From NCBI GenBank assembly GCA_046349775.1, contig JAXMBS010000077.1, positions 1-25,378 of the forward strand: a stretch of DNA of 25,378 bases, given 5' to 3'. The position numbers and the translations under genes were made by a program. Shown one piece after another: positions 7,524 to 15,319 of the stretch (its first letter is position 1; each line of letters opens with the position of its first letter). The stretch comes from JAEUIG01 sp046349775. GTDB lineage: Bacteria; Planctomycetota; Planctomycetia; Planctomycetales; Planctomycetaceae. Under the pieces are notes generated by a model. It had not been told where the DNA came from. It searched no databases and saw only the letters and a list, made by a program, of their open reading frames with translations.

Positions 7524-8906
7524 TTACGACTGCGGATCGTCGTCGGAGATGCCGAGGGTTTCCATGCGTCGGTAGAGTCGCGGGCGGGTGAGCCCCAGGA
7601 GGGCTGCCGCCGCTGACTTGTTGGACTTCGCCGCCGACAGCGCCCAGCGGATGTGGTCCGCCTCGACCCGTGCCAGGATCTCCTCAAGATTGACCGGCTC
7701 GGCGGCCAGTGACGGGCCGGTTGCCTGCGCACTGAGGCCGGTGCGGAATCGGAACGGCAAGTCCCGAGACGTGATGAGCGAAGTGTTGCAGGCAGCACGG
7801 GCTTCAGTGATGACAGCCTGAAGTTCCGGCAGGTTTCCCGGCCAGTCGTACTTTGCGAACTGGTCCCAGACTTCGGCGGCGAAACCGCCAATCTGGCGAG
7901 AATCGCCGCGATTGAGCGATTCGAGGATGAACTGCGCGATCAGCGGCAGATCGTCGCGCCGGGCACGCAAAGCGGGAACATCGATCGTGAACTCGGACAG
8001 GAGTTCGACGAACTCCGGCAATAGCGTGTGATCTGCCGCCAGATCGGCCAAGCGGCGATGATCGGCGGAGATCAATTGCCAGCCTGCGGCGGCGCGTTCG
8101 GCGGACAGCGTCACCAGCAGTTCCTGGACGTCTCGGGGGAGGTCGCCGACGGACTTCAGGAACAGGGCGCCGGCGCGGAGGGTCTCGTCGATCGACTGTT
8201 CGGCAGGGGACAACAACCCTCGGACGGCGACCTTGATCTCAACGGGAGGAATCTGAGAGCAATCCAGCGGGACAAACGCGCGGAGCGACCGTTCGCTGCG
8301 GGCGTGAACCAGGTGTGCGAACTGTTCGCGACCGGCGCCGCGCTCGCCGTACAGATGTACGCACGCCCTGCCGCCGGCGGCGATCTTGATCTGTTCCCGC
8401 AAACGCCGCACCGGCGCGCTGTGTCCGATCAGGAGAGCGCCTTCGTCGGCCAGCCGCAGCTCGGAACACAGGGCGGCCAGCGCAGCGTGCCGCCGCGCGG
8501 CCGCAGCGACTTCACCAGAACCGACGTCGACGCCGCGGGGGCCAATGATGCCGATGACGTGCGCCGATGCTTCATCAGATTCCCGCAGGACAAAGAAGTG
8601 GATCGTCCGAGCTTGTGCGGTTCCGTCCTTATGCAGCAGCTCGGCCGGCGCCGAAACCAGCGGACTCTTCAACACTCCTGGCGGCGGACAGAGTCGATCG
8701 ATTATGGTCGCCGTCGCCTGAGGGTCGCCACCGGTCACGTAACTGCAGGACTTGCCGATGACTTCAGCGGCTTCGCAACCGGTCAGTTCCTCGCAGCCGC
8801 GATTGAAGAACAGGATGACGCGCCGCTCATCCAGGACGAAGACCGGCAGCGCGGCATTGGTGAGCCAGCTGAGCAGACCGCGGCGGAGACGGGTGGAGCG
8901 ACGCAA
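7524..8906 (-). CDS. PAS / degenerate sigma-54-type AAA+ / Fis-HTH regulator
   Basis: The 460-residue product has the layout of NtrC-type activators. An N-terminal PAS domain (about 15-120; LPVFVLDERRVILFFNRGCE) is followed by an AAA+ domain (about 155-385) and a C-terminal Fis-type HTH (about 415-453; NKSAAAALLGLTRPRLYRRM). The AAA+ part is recognisable from YDWPGNLPELQAVI (353-366) and IDVPALRARRDDLPLIA (308-324), but key motifs are eroded. The Walker A GExGxGKE is GERGAGREQ (Lys to Arg). The Walker B LFLDEIG is LFLKSVG, losing both acidic residues. No GAFTGA loop is present where it should precede it. ATP hydrolysis and sigma-54 remodelling are therefore unlikely, and it may act as a DNA-binding sensor. 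The start is TTG at 8904-8906 with an in-frame stop five codons upstream, so no longer form exists. Confidence 0.85.
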   Translation of the reverse strand: MRRSTRLRRGLLSWLTNAALPVFVLDERRVILFFNRGCEELTGCEAAEVIGKSCSYVTGGDPQATATIIDRLCPPPGVLKSPLVSAPAELLHKDGTAQARTIHFFVLRESDEASAHVIGIIGPRGVDVGSGEVAAAARRHAALAALCSELRLADEGALLIGHSAPVRRLREQIKIAAGGRACVHLYGERGAGREQFAHLVHARSERSLRAFVPLDCSQIPPVEIKVAVRGLLSPAEQSIDETLRAGALFLKSVGDLPRDVQELLVTLSAERAAAGWQLISADHRRLADLAADHTLLPEFVELLSEFTIDVPALRARRDDLPLIAQFILESLNRGDSRQIGGFAAEVWDQFAKYDWPGNLPELQAVITEARAACNTSLITSRDLPFRFRTGLSAQATGPSLAAEPVNLEEILARVEADHIRWALSAAKSNKSAAAALLGLTRPRLYRRMETLGISDDDPQS

Positions 8907-9299
8907 GGGGAGGGGGGGCTATCGTTGATGGTTTCTGGTTGATCGACAGGACTCTGAGCGGCAGCCTTGCATTGTAACGGTGGCGCCAGGCAGCCGCAGG
9001 GGGCATTGAGATCGATTGGCGAAGCAGTAACTTCGCGGCCGTTTGCGCTTTACGAGGCAGGAGCTTCGCGGCAGGGCGTTCCCGAAGGTCATTCGGGAAC
9101 GACGGGCGAACAGATGGGTTTCACCAGGCGACCGGACCACCAAACACCCTCTTTCCTTGCAAAAACTGCAATTGTGCCGTTTTGCAGATTCGGGATAACA
9201 TCCCGCCCCTTGGCGACAGCGGACGGCGCCGCGATTCCGGAGTTGCGGACGCGCACATCAATGTGGCGTCCCTCTCGCGACCCGCCGGGAGGTTTGCAT
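8907..9299. other. Divergent intergenic region
   Basis: About 390 bases separate the TTG-start regulator from the exported protein at 9300. No gene is supported. The region holds the hairpin at 9077-9101 and should hold both promoters. A T/A-richer part around 9150-9205 (CCTTGCAAAAACTGCAATTG, then GGGATAACATCCC) is the most promoter-like stretch for the plus-strand gene, but no clear -35/-10 pair can be assigned. Confidence 0.35.
9077..9101. repeat. Perfect 10-base-stem palindrome
   Basis: CGTTCCCGAA and TTCGGGAACG form a perfect 10-base stem around the loop GGTCA. There is no T-run after it, and it sits between divergent promoters, so a terminator is not expected. It may be a dispersed REP-type palindrome or a protein-binding site. 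Confidence 0.6.
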
Positions 9300-9989
9300 A
9301 TGAGTAGCAGAGGTGGAAGCTCGCTTGGCACACTGCTGTTCTCCGTTCCGTTGGCGGCCATTCCCCTGATGGCAATCTTTGGGATTCCGCAGTTCGGATC
9401 TCTGGTTGCCTCTCCGGAGCGATCCGACGGATACGAACGCGTGCGCGAAACAGACGACCGTCTGCGGGGGGATCGGAGTTCCGGCCGGCGCCGAGCTGCG
9501 GATGCGTGGGACGACGGGGACTTCGATCAGGATGCGGATCGGCAAGCGATTGTTGGCGGAGAGGGCGGGCGTCGCGGAGACGCAGGCCGCGGATACGGCG
9601 ATCGCTACGGACGCGCGGACAATTCGCGGAACCGCGGCGATGCGCCGGCAGGCGCCGACGCGGATGCGCCGCCGTTCGGCCGCGAGGCGGACCAACGGCC
9701 GGCGCTATCGCCGGAAGCGCGAGGTTCGCGCGGTCCGGCCGATGTTGAGAAGGGCCTCACCTGGAAGTCAGCCGCGGAACGGTTTCACGAGCTGGGGATC
9801 ACCAGCTATCACCTGGAGTCCGGTTCGGAAGTCGGCTCCTTCCTGTTCGTCTGCTCGTTCTGCCCGGAAGCGACTCCCAACGTCACGATGCGGTTTGAAT
9901 CGGAGAAGGCGGAACCGCTGGATGCCGTCGAGGACGTGCTGGCCCAGATCGACCGCTGGCAACAGCGGCCGACAGGACCGACGCACTGA
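9300..9989 (+). CDS. Exported or membrane-anchored low-complexity protein
   Basis: The 229-residue product is not recognised as a named family. The start is fixed by GGGAGG at 9287-9292, seven bases before the ATG. Residues 9-35 (LGTLLFSVPLAAIPLMAIFG) form a signal or anchor segment. Residues about 40-145 are highly charged low-complexity sequence dominated by Arg, Asp and Gly (DRLRGDRSSGRRRAADAWDD, GRGYGDRYGRADNSRNRGDA), probably disordered. A compact C-terminal part (about 150-225; LTWKSAAERFHELGITSYHL, GSFLFVCSFCPEATPNVTMR, LDAVEDVLAQIDRW) looks folded and conserved. The tripartite layout suggests an envelope protein with a spacer. It ends 27 bases before the scpB start and may share its transcript. 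Confidence 0.75.
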   Translation: MSSRGGSSLGTLLFSVPLAAIPLMAIFGIPQFGSLVASPERSDGYERVRETDDRLRGDRSSGRRRAADAWDDGDFDQDADRQAIVGGEGGRRGDAGRGYGDRYGRADNSRNRGDAPAGADADAPPFGREADQRPALSPEARGSRGPADVEKGLTWKSAAERFHELGITSYHLESGSEVGSFLFVCSFCPEATPNVTMRFESEKAEPLDAVEDVLAQIDRWQQRPTGPTH

Positions 9990-10016
9990 CAAGCGAACGG
10001 AGCACCCGCGTCTGCC

Positions 10017-10766
10017 ATGTGGCCGCACAACGGTTTCAGGTCGCGTCCTTCGGCCATCGGCAGCTGCCGGTCCGATCTCGTCCCGACGGATCGACCCGCG
10101 GGTGGATGGTTTGCATGCTGGCTACGGCGGTCACACAACGATGCGGCAACACTTGAGCCGGCAGGTCCCGCAGGACCGCGTCGCACACCGCGGCTGGCCC
10201 GTGTTGAGGCGGCTCTGTTCGTATCCGACCGGCCGCAGTCGGCGCGGCGGCTGGCGCAATTCGCGGCCATCGTCGATGCAGCCGACGCCGAGCAGGCCAT
10301 CACCGAACTGAATGCGATTTACGATGCCGACGGATCGCCGTATCGCGTCGAGCACGTCGCCACGGGCTTCCAGTTGCTGACCCGGCCGCAGTACGCACCC
10401 TGGCTGGAGAAGATCCATGCGCGGCAGGCGCGGCTGAGACTGTCAGCGCCGGCCATGGAGACGCTGGCGATCGTGGCGTATCGGCAGCCGTTGACCCGCG
10501 CGGACGTGGAAGCCGTGCGCGGGGTGCAGTCGGGCGAGATGCTCAAACTGTTGATGGAGCGCGACCTGGTTCGCATCGTCGGAGAGCACGAATCGCTTGG
10601 ACGCCCGTACCTGTACGGGACAACGCGGCAATTCCTGGAACTGTTCGGCCTGCACAGCCTGTCGGAATTGCCACAAGCCGATGGGCTGGCGCGGCCGACC
10701 GAGGCGCCCGAAATCGAAGTCGAAACAGAGACTGCCATCACAGAGGACAGTGCCGAGGCGGCATAG
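10017..10766 (+). CDS. scpB: Segregation and condensation protein ScpB
   Basis: ScpB works with ScpA and SMC in chromosome condensation and segregation. The family match begins at RLARVEAALFVSDRPQSARR (about residue 59) and continues through AITELNAIYDADGSPYRVEH, GFQLLTRPQYAPWL and the signature METLAIVAYRQPLTRADVEA followed by VRGVQS and LLMERDLVRIVG, the two winged-helix domains. The last 40 residues are acidic. The N-terminal about 57 residues are not clearly conserved, and the ATG at 10017 has only a distant GGAG (9999-10002), so the true start could be downstream. No scpA is seen nearby. The gene is convergent with tmk and separated from it by a long inverted repeat. Confidence 0.9.
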   Translation: MWPHNGFRSRPSAIGSCRSDLVPTDRPAGGWFACWLRRSHNDAATLEPAGPAGPRRTPRLARVEAALFVSDRPQSARRLAQFAAIVDAADAEQAITELNAIYDADGSPYRVEHVATGFQLLTRPQYAPWLEKIHARQARLRLSAPAMETLAIVAYRQPLTRADVEAVRGVQSGEMLKLLMERDLVRIVGEHESLGRPYLYGTTRQFLELFGLHSLSELPQADGLARPTEAPEIEVETETAITEDSAEAA

Positions 10767-10788
10767 GAGAGTGCGAACAGTCGCAAGA

Positions 10789-10860
10789 GTACGAACGGTG
10801 CGAAGAGTCTCGAAGCGGTTCAACCTTTCGCACGGTGGCTACTCTTCACACTTTTCGTAC
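10789..10860. terminator. Long inverted repeat between convergent scpB and tmk
   Basis: GTACGAACGGTGCGAAGAGT (10789-10808) and ACTCTTCACACTTTTCGTAC (10841-10860) are complementary at 17 of 20 positions. The loop contains TTCGCAC (10827-10833), which can alternatively pair with GTGCGAA in the left arm. The right arm overlaps the last codons of tmk. It probably acts as a bidirectional terminator, although no strong T-run is present. Confidence 0.6.
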
Positions 10861-11532
10861 CCCCGCCAGGCGGGTGCGGACGACGTCGTAGACTTCCGCG
10901 GCGATGTCGTCGATGTGTCGCAGATTGTTGCCAGGCGCCACGTCCACGCGCCGCCACGTCGGCTGTGTCGCAGCCAGTTCCAGGTAGAGCTGGCGGACCG
11001 ATTCCTGGTACGCAACATCCGTTTCCTGCAGGTCTTTCTGCTTGTCGGTGTAGTCGCGTTGCTGCTTGTTGGCGATGAGTGTCTGCGCTACCGCGGCGGG
11101 GAGATCGAGCAGGACCACCAGATCGGCCGGCGGAAGCCGGTAGATGCGGTATTCGAGATGCTCGATGAACGACTTCAATTCATGCCGCTCAAGGCCATGC
11201 AGCTTGGCTGCCTGATGGGCGATGTTGGAGGCCACGTAACGGTCGAGGACGACGACATCGCAATCGTCGATGGCGTCCTGAAGCCGTTCGAGGGACTCGA
11301 ACCGATCGCCGGCGAACAGCAATGAGACGAGCAGCGGATGAACGGCGTCGAGCGCGCCGTAACGGCCGTTGAGGAACTCGCCGATCCGCTTGCCGAAGGC
11401 GGTTTCGCTGTAGCGCGGGAAGCCGATGAGTTGCGTGCTATGGCCGGCAGCGGTCAGGCGATCGGCCAGGTGGCGGGCCTGCGTCCCCTTGCCGGTGCCG
11501 TCGATGCCTTCAATCGCGACGAGAAGTCCCAC
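10846..11532 (-). CDS. tmk: Thymidylate kinase
   Basis: Tmk phosphorylates dTMP to dTDP with ATP. The 228-residue product has the P-loop in VAIEGIDGTGKGTQARHLAD (about 5-24), the substrate-site blocks IGFPRYSETAFGKRI and LLVSLLFAGDRFES, and the DRY-type VVLDRYVASNIAHQ motif. DLVVLLDLP and a lid segment with KQQRDYTDKQKDLQE follow. The length is slightly above the bacterial average of about 210. Translation starts at GTG (11530-11532) with GCGGGGT upstream, and no ATG is available at a suitable place. It probably has its own promoter in the gap that contains the inverted repeat at 11574-11734. Confidence 0.93.
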   Translation of the reverse strand: MGLLVAIEGIDGTGKGTQARHLADRLTAAGHSTQLIGFPRYSETAFGKRIGEFLNGRYGALDAVHPLLVSLLFAGDRFESLERLQDAIDDCDVVVLDRYVASNIAHQAAKLHGLERHELKSFIEHLEYRIYRLPPADLVVLLDLPAAVAQTLIANKQQRDYTDKQKDLQETDVAYQESVRQLYLELAATQPTWRRVDVAPGNNLRHIDDIAAEVYDVVRTRLAGVRKV

Positions 11533-11573
11533 GTGTTACCCCGCTTGTGCAGACTGAAGGAACGGAACAAACA

Positions 11574-11734
11574 GGAGGGAACGGAGAAAACGGAGGATCG
11601 AGAAGTTGGAGTCGAGGAGCACGATGCGAGCGGCGTCATCCGGCAAGAAGAGGTTGTGCCGTCGACAATGAATCGAAACTCAAGATGGACTTTCGATGAG
11701 CGGCATCCCCTCTGTTCTCACCGTTGCCTCCAAT
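11574..11734. repeat. Inverted pair of GGAGGNAACGGNGANAAC repeats
   Basis: GGAGGGAACGGAGAAAACGG (from 11574) recurs in inverted orientation at 11706-11734, which read on the minus strand gives GGAGGCAACGGTGAGAACAG. Both are followed by a G-rich tail. The arms are about 25 bases long and 110 bases apart, and occupy most of the gap between tmk and the STAS gene. This looks like a pair of dispersed short repeats. The pair could also fold as the 3' end of the STAS transcript. Confidence 0.55.
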
Positions 11735-11768
11735 TTTTCCCTTGGTCGAGGCAAGGTCGAGGCGCGGA

Positions 11769-12140
11769 TCAAAGGGACAGCGCCGCGTGGGCGGCGTCGA
11801 TCGTGTCGGCAGTCTGGAAGTAGTCGAGCAGGCGGCTGGCGCGGAGCGACTCGCGGACATTCGGCTGGATTCCGCACAACACGAGCGTTCCTCCCTGCCG
11901 ATGGAGCCGGCGGTGCAGCGTGATGAACTTGCCGAGCACCGAACTGGTGATGTAATCGAGTTGCGACAGGTCGAGGATGATTCGCGACTGTGCGTCTTTT
12001 TCGACGAGCGCGAACAGCGCCTCGCCGACCTGCTCCAGATTGTCCTCATCGGTGAGTTGTTGGCGCACAAAGGTCACGATGATGGCGCCGGCGTCCTCGA
12101 CGCAAGTGAAATGCGCGGCGCTTCCGGCGGTGATGATCAC
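11769..12140 (-). CDS. STAS-domain anti-anti-sigma factor
   Basis: The 123-residue product is a stand-alone STAS domain of the SpoIIAA/RsbV kind, which binds anti-sigma kinases to free a sigma factor. Visible blocks are IIVTFVRQQLTDEDNLEQVG, SRIILDLSQLDYITSSVLGK, FITLHRRLHRQGGTLVLCGI and LLDYFQTADTIDAAHAAL. The serines in DYITSSVLG match the conserved phosphorylated position of the family. It begins at GTG (12138-12140), overlapping the TGA of mtaB by four bases (GTGA), so translation is probably coupled. No anti-sigma kinase or sigma factor gene is visible in the window. Confidence 0.88.
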   Translation of the reverse strand: MIITAGSAAHFTCVEDAGAIIVTFVRQQLTDEDNLEQVGEALFALVEKDAQSRIILDLSQLDYITSSVLGKFITLHRRLHRQGGTLVLCGIQPNVRESLRASRLLDYFQTADTIDAAHAALSL

Positions 12141-13411
12141 GGCTGCGCTTCCAGGAATTCGGCGTGCGCCGCGGTGCCATACGCGCGGACACAGCGCCCG
12201 ACGTCGCGGTCGGTTCCCGGCAACACCACCGGGATGTAGTGCCGGTCGGTCCCGCGCACCCAACCGGGCCGGTCGTCGCACACCCGCTCGACGAGCACTT
12301 CCAGCGTGCGGCCGATCTGAGTCTCATAATACCTTTGCGCAAGCGTCCGCTCCAGCGCCGCGAGTCGCCGCATGCGTTCCTTGCGGATGTCGGGCGGAAT
12401 CTGGCCGGGGAACCCGGCCGCCGGCGTGCCGCGGCGCGGGCTGAACGGGAAACAATGCATCTTCATAAATCGGGCCCGCCGGCACGTTTCGAGCGTCTCT
12501 TCAAACTCGGCATCGGACTCTCCGGGGAAGCCGACGATCACATCCGTCGTAAACGCGACGTCGGGAATCACCCCGCGGATGCGGTCGAGCTTGTCGAGAA
12601 ATCGCCCGACCCGATACCGCCGCCGCATCCGCGCCAGCACGGCGTCGGATCCGCTCTGCAGCGCCGGATGGAACTGCGGGCACAGGTGCTCGCAGTCGGC
12701 CGCCGCGCTGATGAAGTCGTCGTCGACTTCGTTGGCCTCGATGCTCGACAGCCGCATCCGCCAGTCCCCGGGAATCTGATCGAGCCGACGGAACAGGTGC
12801 CAGAGCCGGAACGGGGCGCGCCCGCTGCGCCCGCGCGTGGTCTCCACGCCGTAGTGACCGACGTGGATGCCGGAAATCACGATCTCGCGATAGCCGTTGC
12901 CGACGAGCCGGCGGACCTCCGCTTCGATCGATTCCGGCGAGCGGCTGCTCAGGCCTGGACGGACGTCCGGGATGATGCAGTAGGTGCAGCGGAGGACGCA
13001 GCCGTCCTGGACCTTCACGTAGGCGCGCTTGCGACCTTCGAACGAGCTGATGCCGTCGGGGATGTCGCAAACACCTTCGCGCGCGAGGACGTCGGGCAGC
13101 TCGCGCTTGTCCTTCACGACCTCGAACACGCCCGGCAAACCGGCAACCGCCTGCGGATCGCGGGTGGCATAGCAGCCCATCACGATTGTGCGCGTGCCGG
13201 GGTTGTGCTTTGCCAGACTGCGGATCAGCTTGCGGGACTTCGCGTCCCCTTCATTGGTCACCGTGCAGGTGTTGACGACGCACAGATCGGCACTTTCACC
13301 CTCGGCTGCTTCACGGAACCCGTGGTGCAGCAGGGCTTCCTGGACCAGTTGAGTTTCATACTGGTTCACCTTGCAACCGAGGGTGACCAGCCGGCAGGTA
13401 CGGGAGGACAT
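12137..13411 (-). CDS. mtaB: tRNA t6A37 methylthiotransferase MtaB
   Basis: MtaB adds a methylthio group to t6A at position 37 of ANN-decoding tRNAs. The 424-residue product has the three parts of the family. The N-terminal domain binds one Fe-S cluster through C13 (LGCKVNQYETQ), C49 (VVNTCTVTNEGD) and C80 (VMGCYATRDP). The radical-SAM core has CVLRCTYCIIP (C138, C142, C145). The C-terminal TRAM-like part begins around QRYYETQIGRTLEVLVE. KVNQYE and the TCTVTN context favour MtaB over MiaB or RimO. The start at ATG 13409-13411 (MSSRTCRLVTLGCK) fits the family; the open frame continues 12 codons upstream without conserved sequence. No strong ribosome site is seen. The stop overlaps the STAS start. 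Confidence 0.92.
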   Translation of the reverse strand: MSSRTCRLVTLGCKVNQYETQLVQEALLHHGFREAAEGESADLCVVNTCTVTNEGDAKSRKLIRSLAKHNPGTRTIVMGCYATRDPQAVAGLPGVFEVVKDKRELPDVLAREGVCDIPDGISSFEGRKRAYVKVQDGCVLRCTYCIIPDVRPGLSSRSPESIEAEVRRLVGNGYREIVISGIHVGHYGVETTRGRSGRAPFRLWHLFRRLDQIPGDWRMRLSSIEANEVDDDFISAAADCEHLCPQFHPALQSGSDAVLARMRRRYRVGRFLDKLDRIRGVIPDVAFTTDVIVGFPGESDAEFEETLETCRRARFMKMHCFPFSPRRGTPAAGFPGQIPPDIRKERMRRLAALERTLAQRYYETQIGRTLEVLVERVCDDRPGWVRGTDRHYIPVVLPGTDRDVGRCVRAYGTAAHAEFLEAQP

Positions 13412-13879
13412 GCAGCGGTGATAGCATGAGGATGGAGCGAGATGCAAACCGGGGCCGGGTTAGGATCCCCAATCCGTTGTGGTGCAGACGTTCAGAGACG
13501 CCACACATTTGCAGCCTTCTCCCGGACACATGCGTTCCGATTCAGCCGGGCGGGGGCCATGCAAACACACGTTGGTTTGCACCCCTCACCCCGACCCTCT
13601 CCCCCGAACGATGCCGAGCATGGACTCAACACGTTCCGCGGGGGAGAGGGGGAAAATTTTGACAGCCGCGACCACAATCGGCGCAGACGCCTGCGCCGTG
13701 TCCGACGGCCGCGTCACGACCGGCGCAATCGCTGCGATCGCTTCCCCGCAATCCGCGGCCGGCAGCCCGCGGACGGCAGGCAGGCCGCCTTCCACGATTC
13801 GTGAACTACCGTATTTTGCAGCCGTTTTGTTCATCGGAACAGACGCCGTGGCCTGCCTCCGGTCCCAGCGGTGCGACAG
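13412..13879. other. Divergent intergenic region between mtaB and the kinase gene
   Basis: About 470 bases with no supported gene. It contains the dispersed inverted repeat at 13578-13656. Next to it is a small hairpin, TGCAAAC (13560-13566) with GTTTGCA (13575-13581). The short plus-strand open frames here are low-complexity arginine/proline translations and were not accepted. Confidence 0.4.
13578..13656. repeat. Dispersed inverted repeat, copy 2 (CCCTCTCCCC family)
   Basis: It has the same opening as copy 1 (TGCACCCCTCACCCCG). A perfect 12-base stem CCCTCTCCCCCG (13595-13606) pairs with CGGGGGAGAGGG (13639-13650), followed by GGAAAA. The loop ATGCCGAGCATGGACTCAAC differs from copy 1, while arm spacing is the same within a few bases. 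Confidence 0.75.
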
Positions 13880-15262
13880 ATGGTCGCAATCGAAACCCCA
13901 GCCGAACCTGCGTCGGCGACGCGCGCACTCCGCGCGGCCCGCGCACCGTCGCCGGCTGCGCTAAACGCAGACCCGCCGAGTGACGAGCCGGTCCTGCCGA
14001 CGGTCTGCCAAGCCGACATCGCCCGCGACGACCTGACCGGGTTCCGCCTCGAACAATACCTGCTCGGTCCGCGCATCGGTCAGGGCGGCATGGGGAAGGT
14101 GTTCCGGGCGCGGCATCGTCACCTGGACCGGACCCTGGCGATCAAGTTCGTTGCGGCCGACGTCAGCGGACTGCCGGAGGCGCAGCAGCGATTCGAACGG
14201 GAGACGCGCGCGCTGGGCCTGTTGCAGCATCCGCACATCGTCAACGCCATCGATGCCGGCAGTTGCCACGGCCTGATGTATCTGGTGACCGAGTACGTCG
14301 ACGGGGAAGACCTGTCGCAATTGGTCGAACGCCGCGGGCCCTTGCCGGCGACAGAGGCGTGTGGATTGATCCGGCAGGCGGCGCGCGGTCTGGCCTGTCT
14401 GCACGCGCGCGGCTTCGTGCATCGCGACATTAAGCCCTCGAACCTGATTGTCGACCGCGCGGGCTGCGTCAGGATCCTCGACTTCGGGCTGGTCCGCAGC
14501 GCCCACGCCGATCAGCAACTGACCGATGCCGGCCAGACCGTCGGAACGTGGGACTTCCTCGCTCCCGAGCAGGCGCACAACGCCAGCGACGTCGACTGCC
14601 GGTGCGACCTGTACGGTCTCGGCTGCACGCTGCTGTATCTGCTCAGCGGCAGCGTCCCGTATGGCGGCGCGCGTTACGCGACACCGGCCGCGAAACTCAA
14701 GGCGCATTTGTTTGACATGCCTGTCGCACTGGACCAGCCGCCGGCGGGCGTCACTCCCGAACTTGCCGCAATCATCGCCCGTCTGGTGGCAAAGTCACCG
14801 GCAGACCGCTTCGCGTCGGCCGATGAAGTCGTGGCGGCGCTGACGCCATTCGCCGCACAATTCCGGGAACGGGAAGCGTCCCCACAGCCGCCTGCTGCGG
14901 TCCGTACGCCTGCCCGCTCGCACGTGAAGCAAGCGATTGCCGTCGCAGCGCTCGTCGGTGCGATCGCGTGCGGAGGAATCCTGCGGTCGCAGTCGGAAAG
15001 CCGAGGGACTGCGCCGGTCCGCTCATCGGCGGTGGCTGAAAGTCGTGCGGATTCGCCCGCAGACAACGCGGCCCAAGCAAATGAAAGCGACCAGGATCCG
15101 GCCACAAACCCGGAACCGCCGGCAACAGCGCCGTTACTGGAGGCAGCGCCGCTGCATCGAATGACGATTACCCCCAGCCAGACGAGTAATGCGCCGCCTG
15201 TACGTCTGCCGTCATTGAGCCCGGCGACGCCGCGCGGGCCGCAGCGGGACACCGGACACTGA
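13880..15262 (+). CDS. Transmembrane Ser/Thr protein kinase (PknB/Hanks type)
   Basis: The 460-residue product has an about 55-residue N-terminal extension, a cytoplasmic kinase domain (about 60-325), one membrane segment (351-368; QAIAVAALVGAIACGGIL) and an about 90-residue Pro/Ala/Ser-rich outer tail. Catalytic features are complete: glycine loop GQGGMGKV (67-74), Lys89 in LAIKFV, a helix-C Glu in RFERETR, HRDIKPSN (181-188), DFG (201-203) and FLAPEQ (226-231). It should therefore be active. The ATG at 13880 is chosen; a GTG three codons upstream (13871) is in frame and equally possible, and neither has a clear ribosome site. The downstream FHA-GGDEF gene starts 57 bases later on the same strand and is a plausible partner. 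Confidence 0.92.
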   Translation: MVAIETPAEPASATRALRAARAPSPAALNADPPSDEPVLPTVCQADIARDDLTGFRLEQYLLGPRIGQGGMGKVFRARHRHLDRTLAIKFVAADVSGLPEAQQRFERETRALGLLQHPHIVNAIDAGSCHGLMYLVTEYVDGEDLSQLVERRGPLPATEACGLIRQAARGLACLHARGFVHRDIKPSNLIVDRAGCVRILDFGLVRSAHADQQLTDAGQTVGTWDFLAPEQAHNASDVDCRCDLYGLGCTLLYLLSGSVPYGGARYATPAAKLKAHLFDMPVALDQPPAGVTPELAAIIARLVAKSPADRFASADEVVAALTPFAAQFREREASPQPPAAVRTPARSHVKQAIAVAALVGAIACGGILRSQSESRGTAPVRSSAVAESRADSPADNAAQANESDQDPATNPEPPATAPLLEAAPLHRMTITPSQTSNAPPVRLPSLSPATPRGPQRDTGH

Positions 15263-15319
15263 AACCCAGCGGGCCAGAGCGGATTTTCATTCCCCCTAGT
15301 ACACGTATCGAGAGACGGT

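Noticed and set aside
8028..8942. 304-codon plus-strand open frame opposite the PAS/AAA+ regulator
   Set aside because: It is a shadow of the regulator and has no domain pattern.
12164..13429. 421-codon plus-strand open frame opposite mtaB
   Set aside because: mtaB on the minus strand has all three cluster-binding Cys sets; the plus frame has no recognisable motif.
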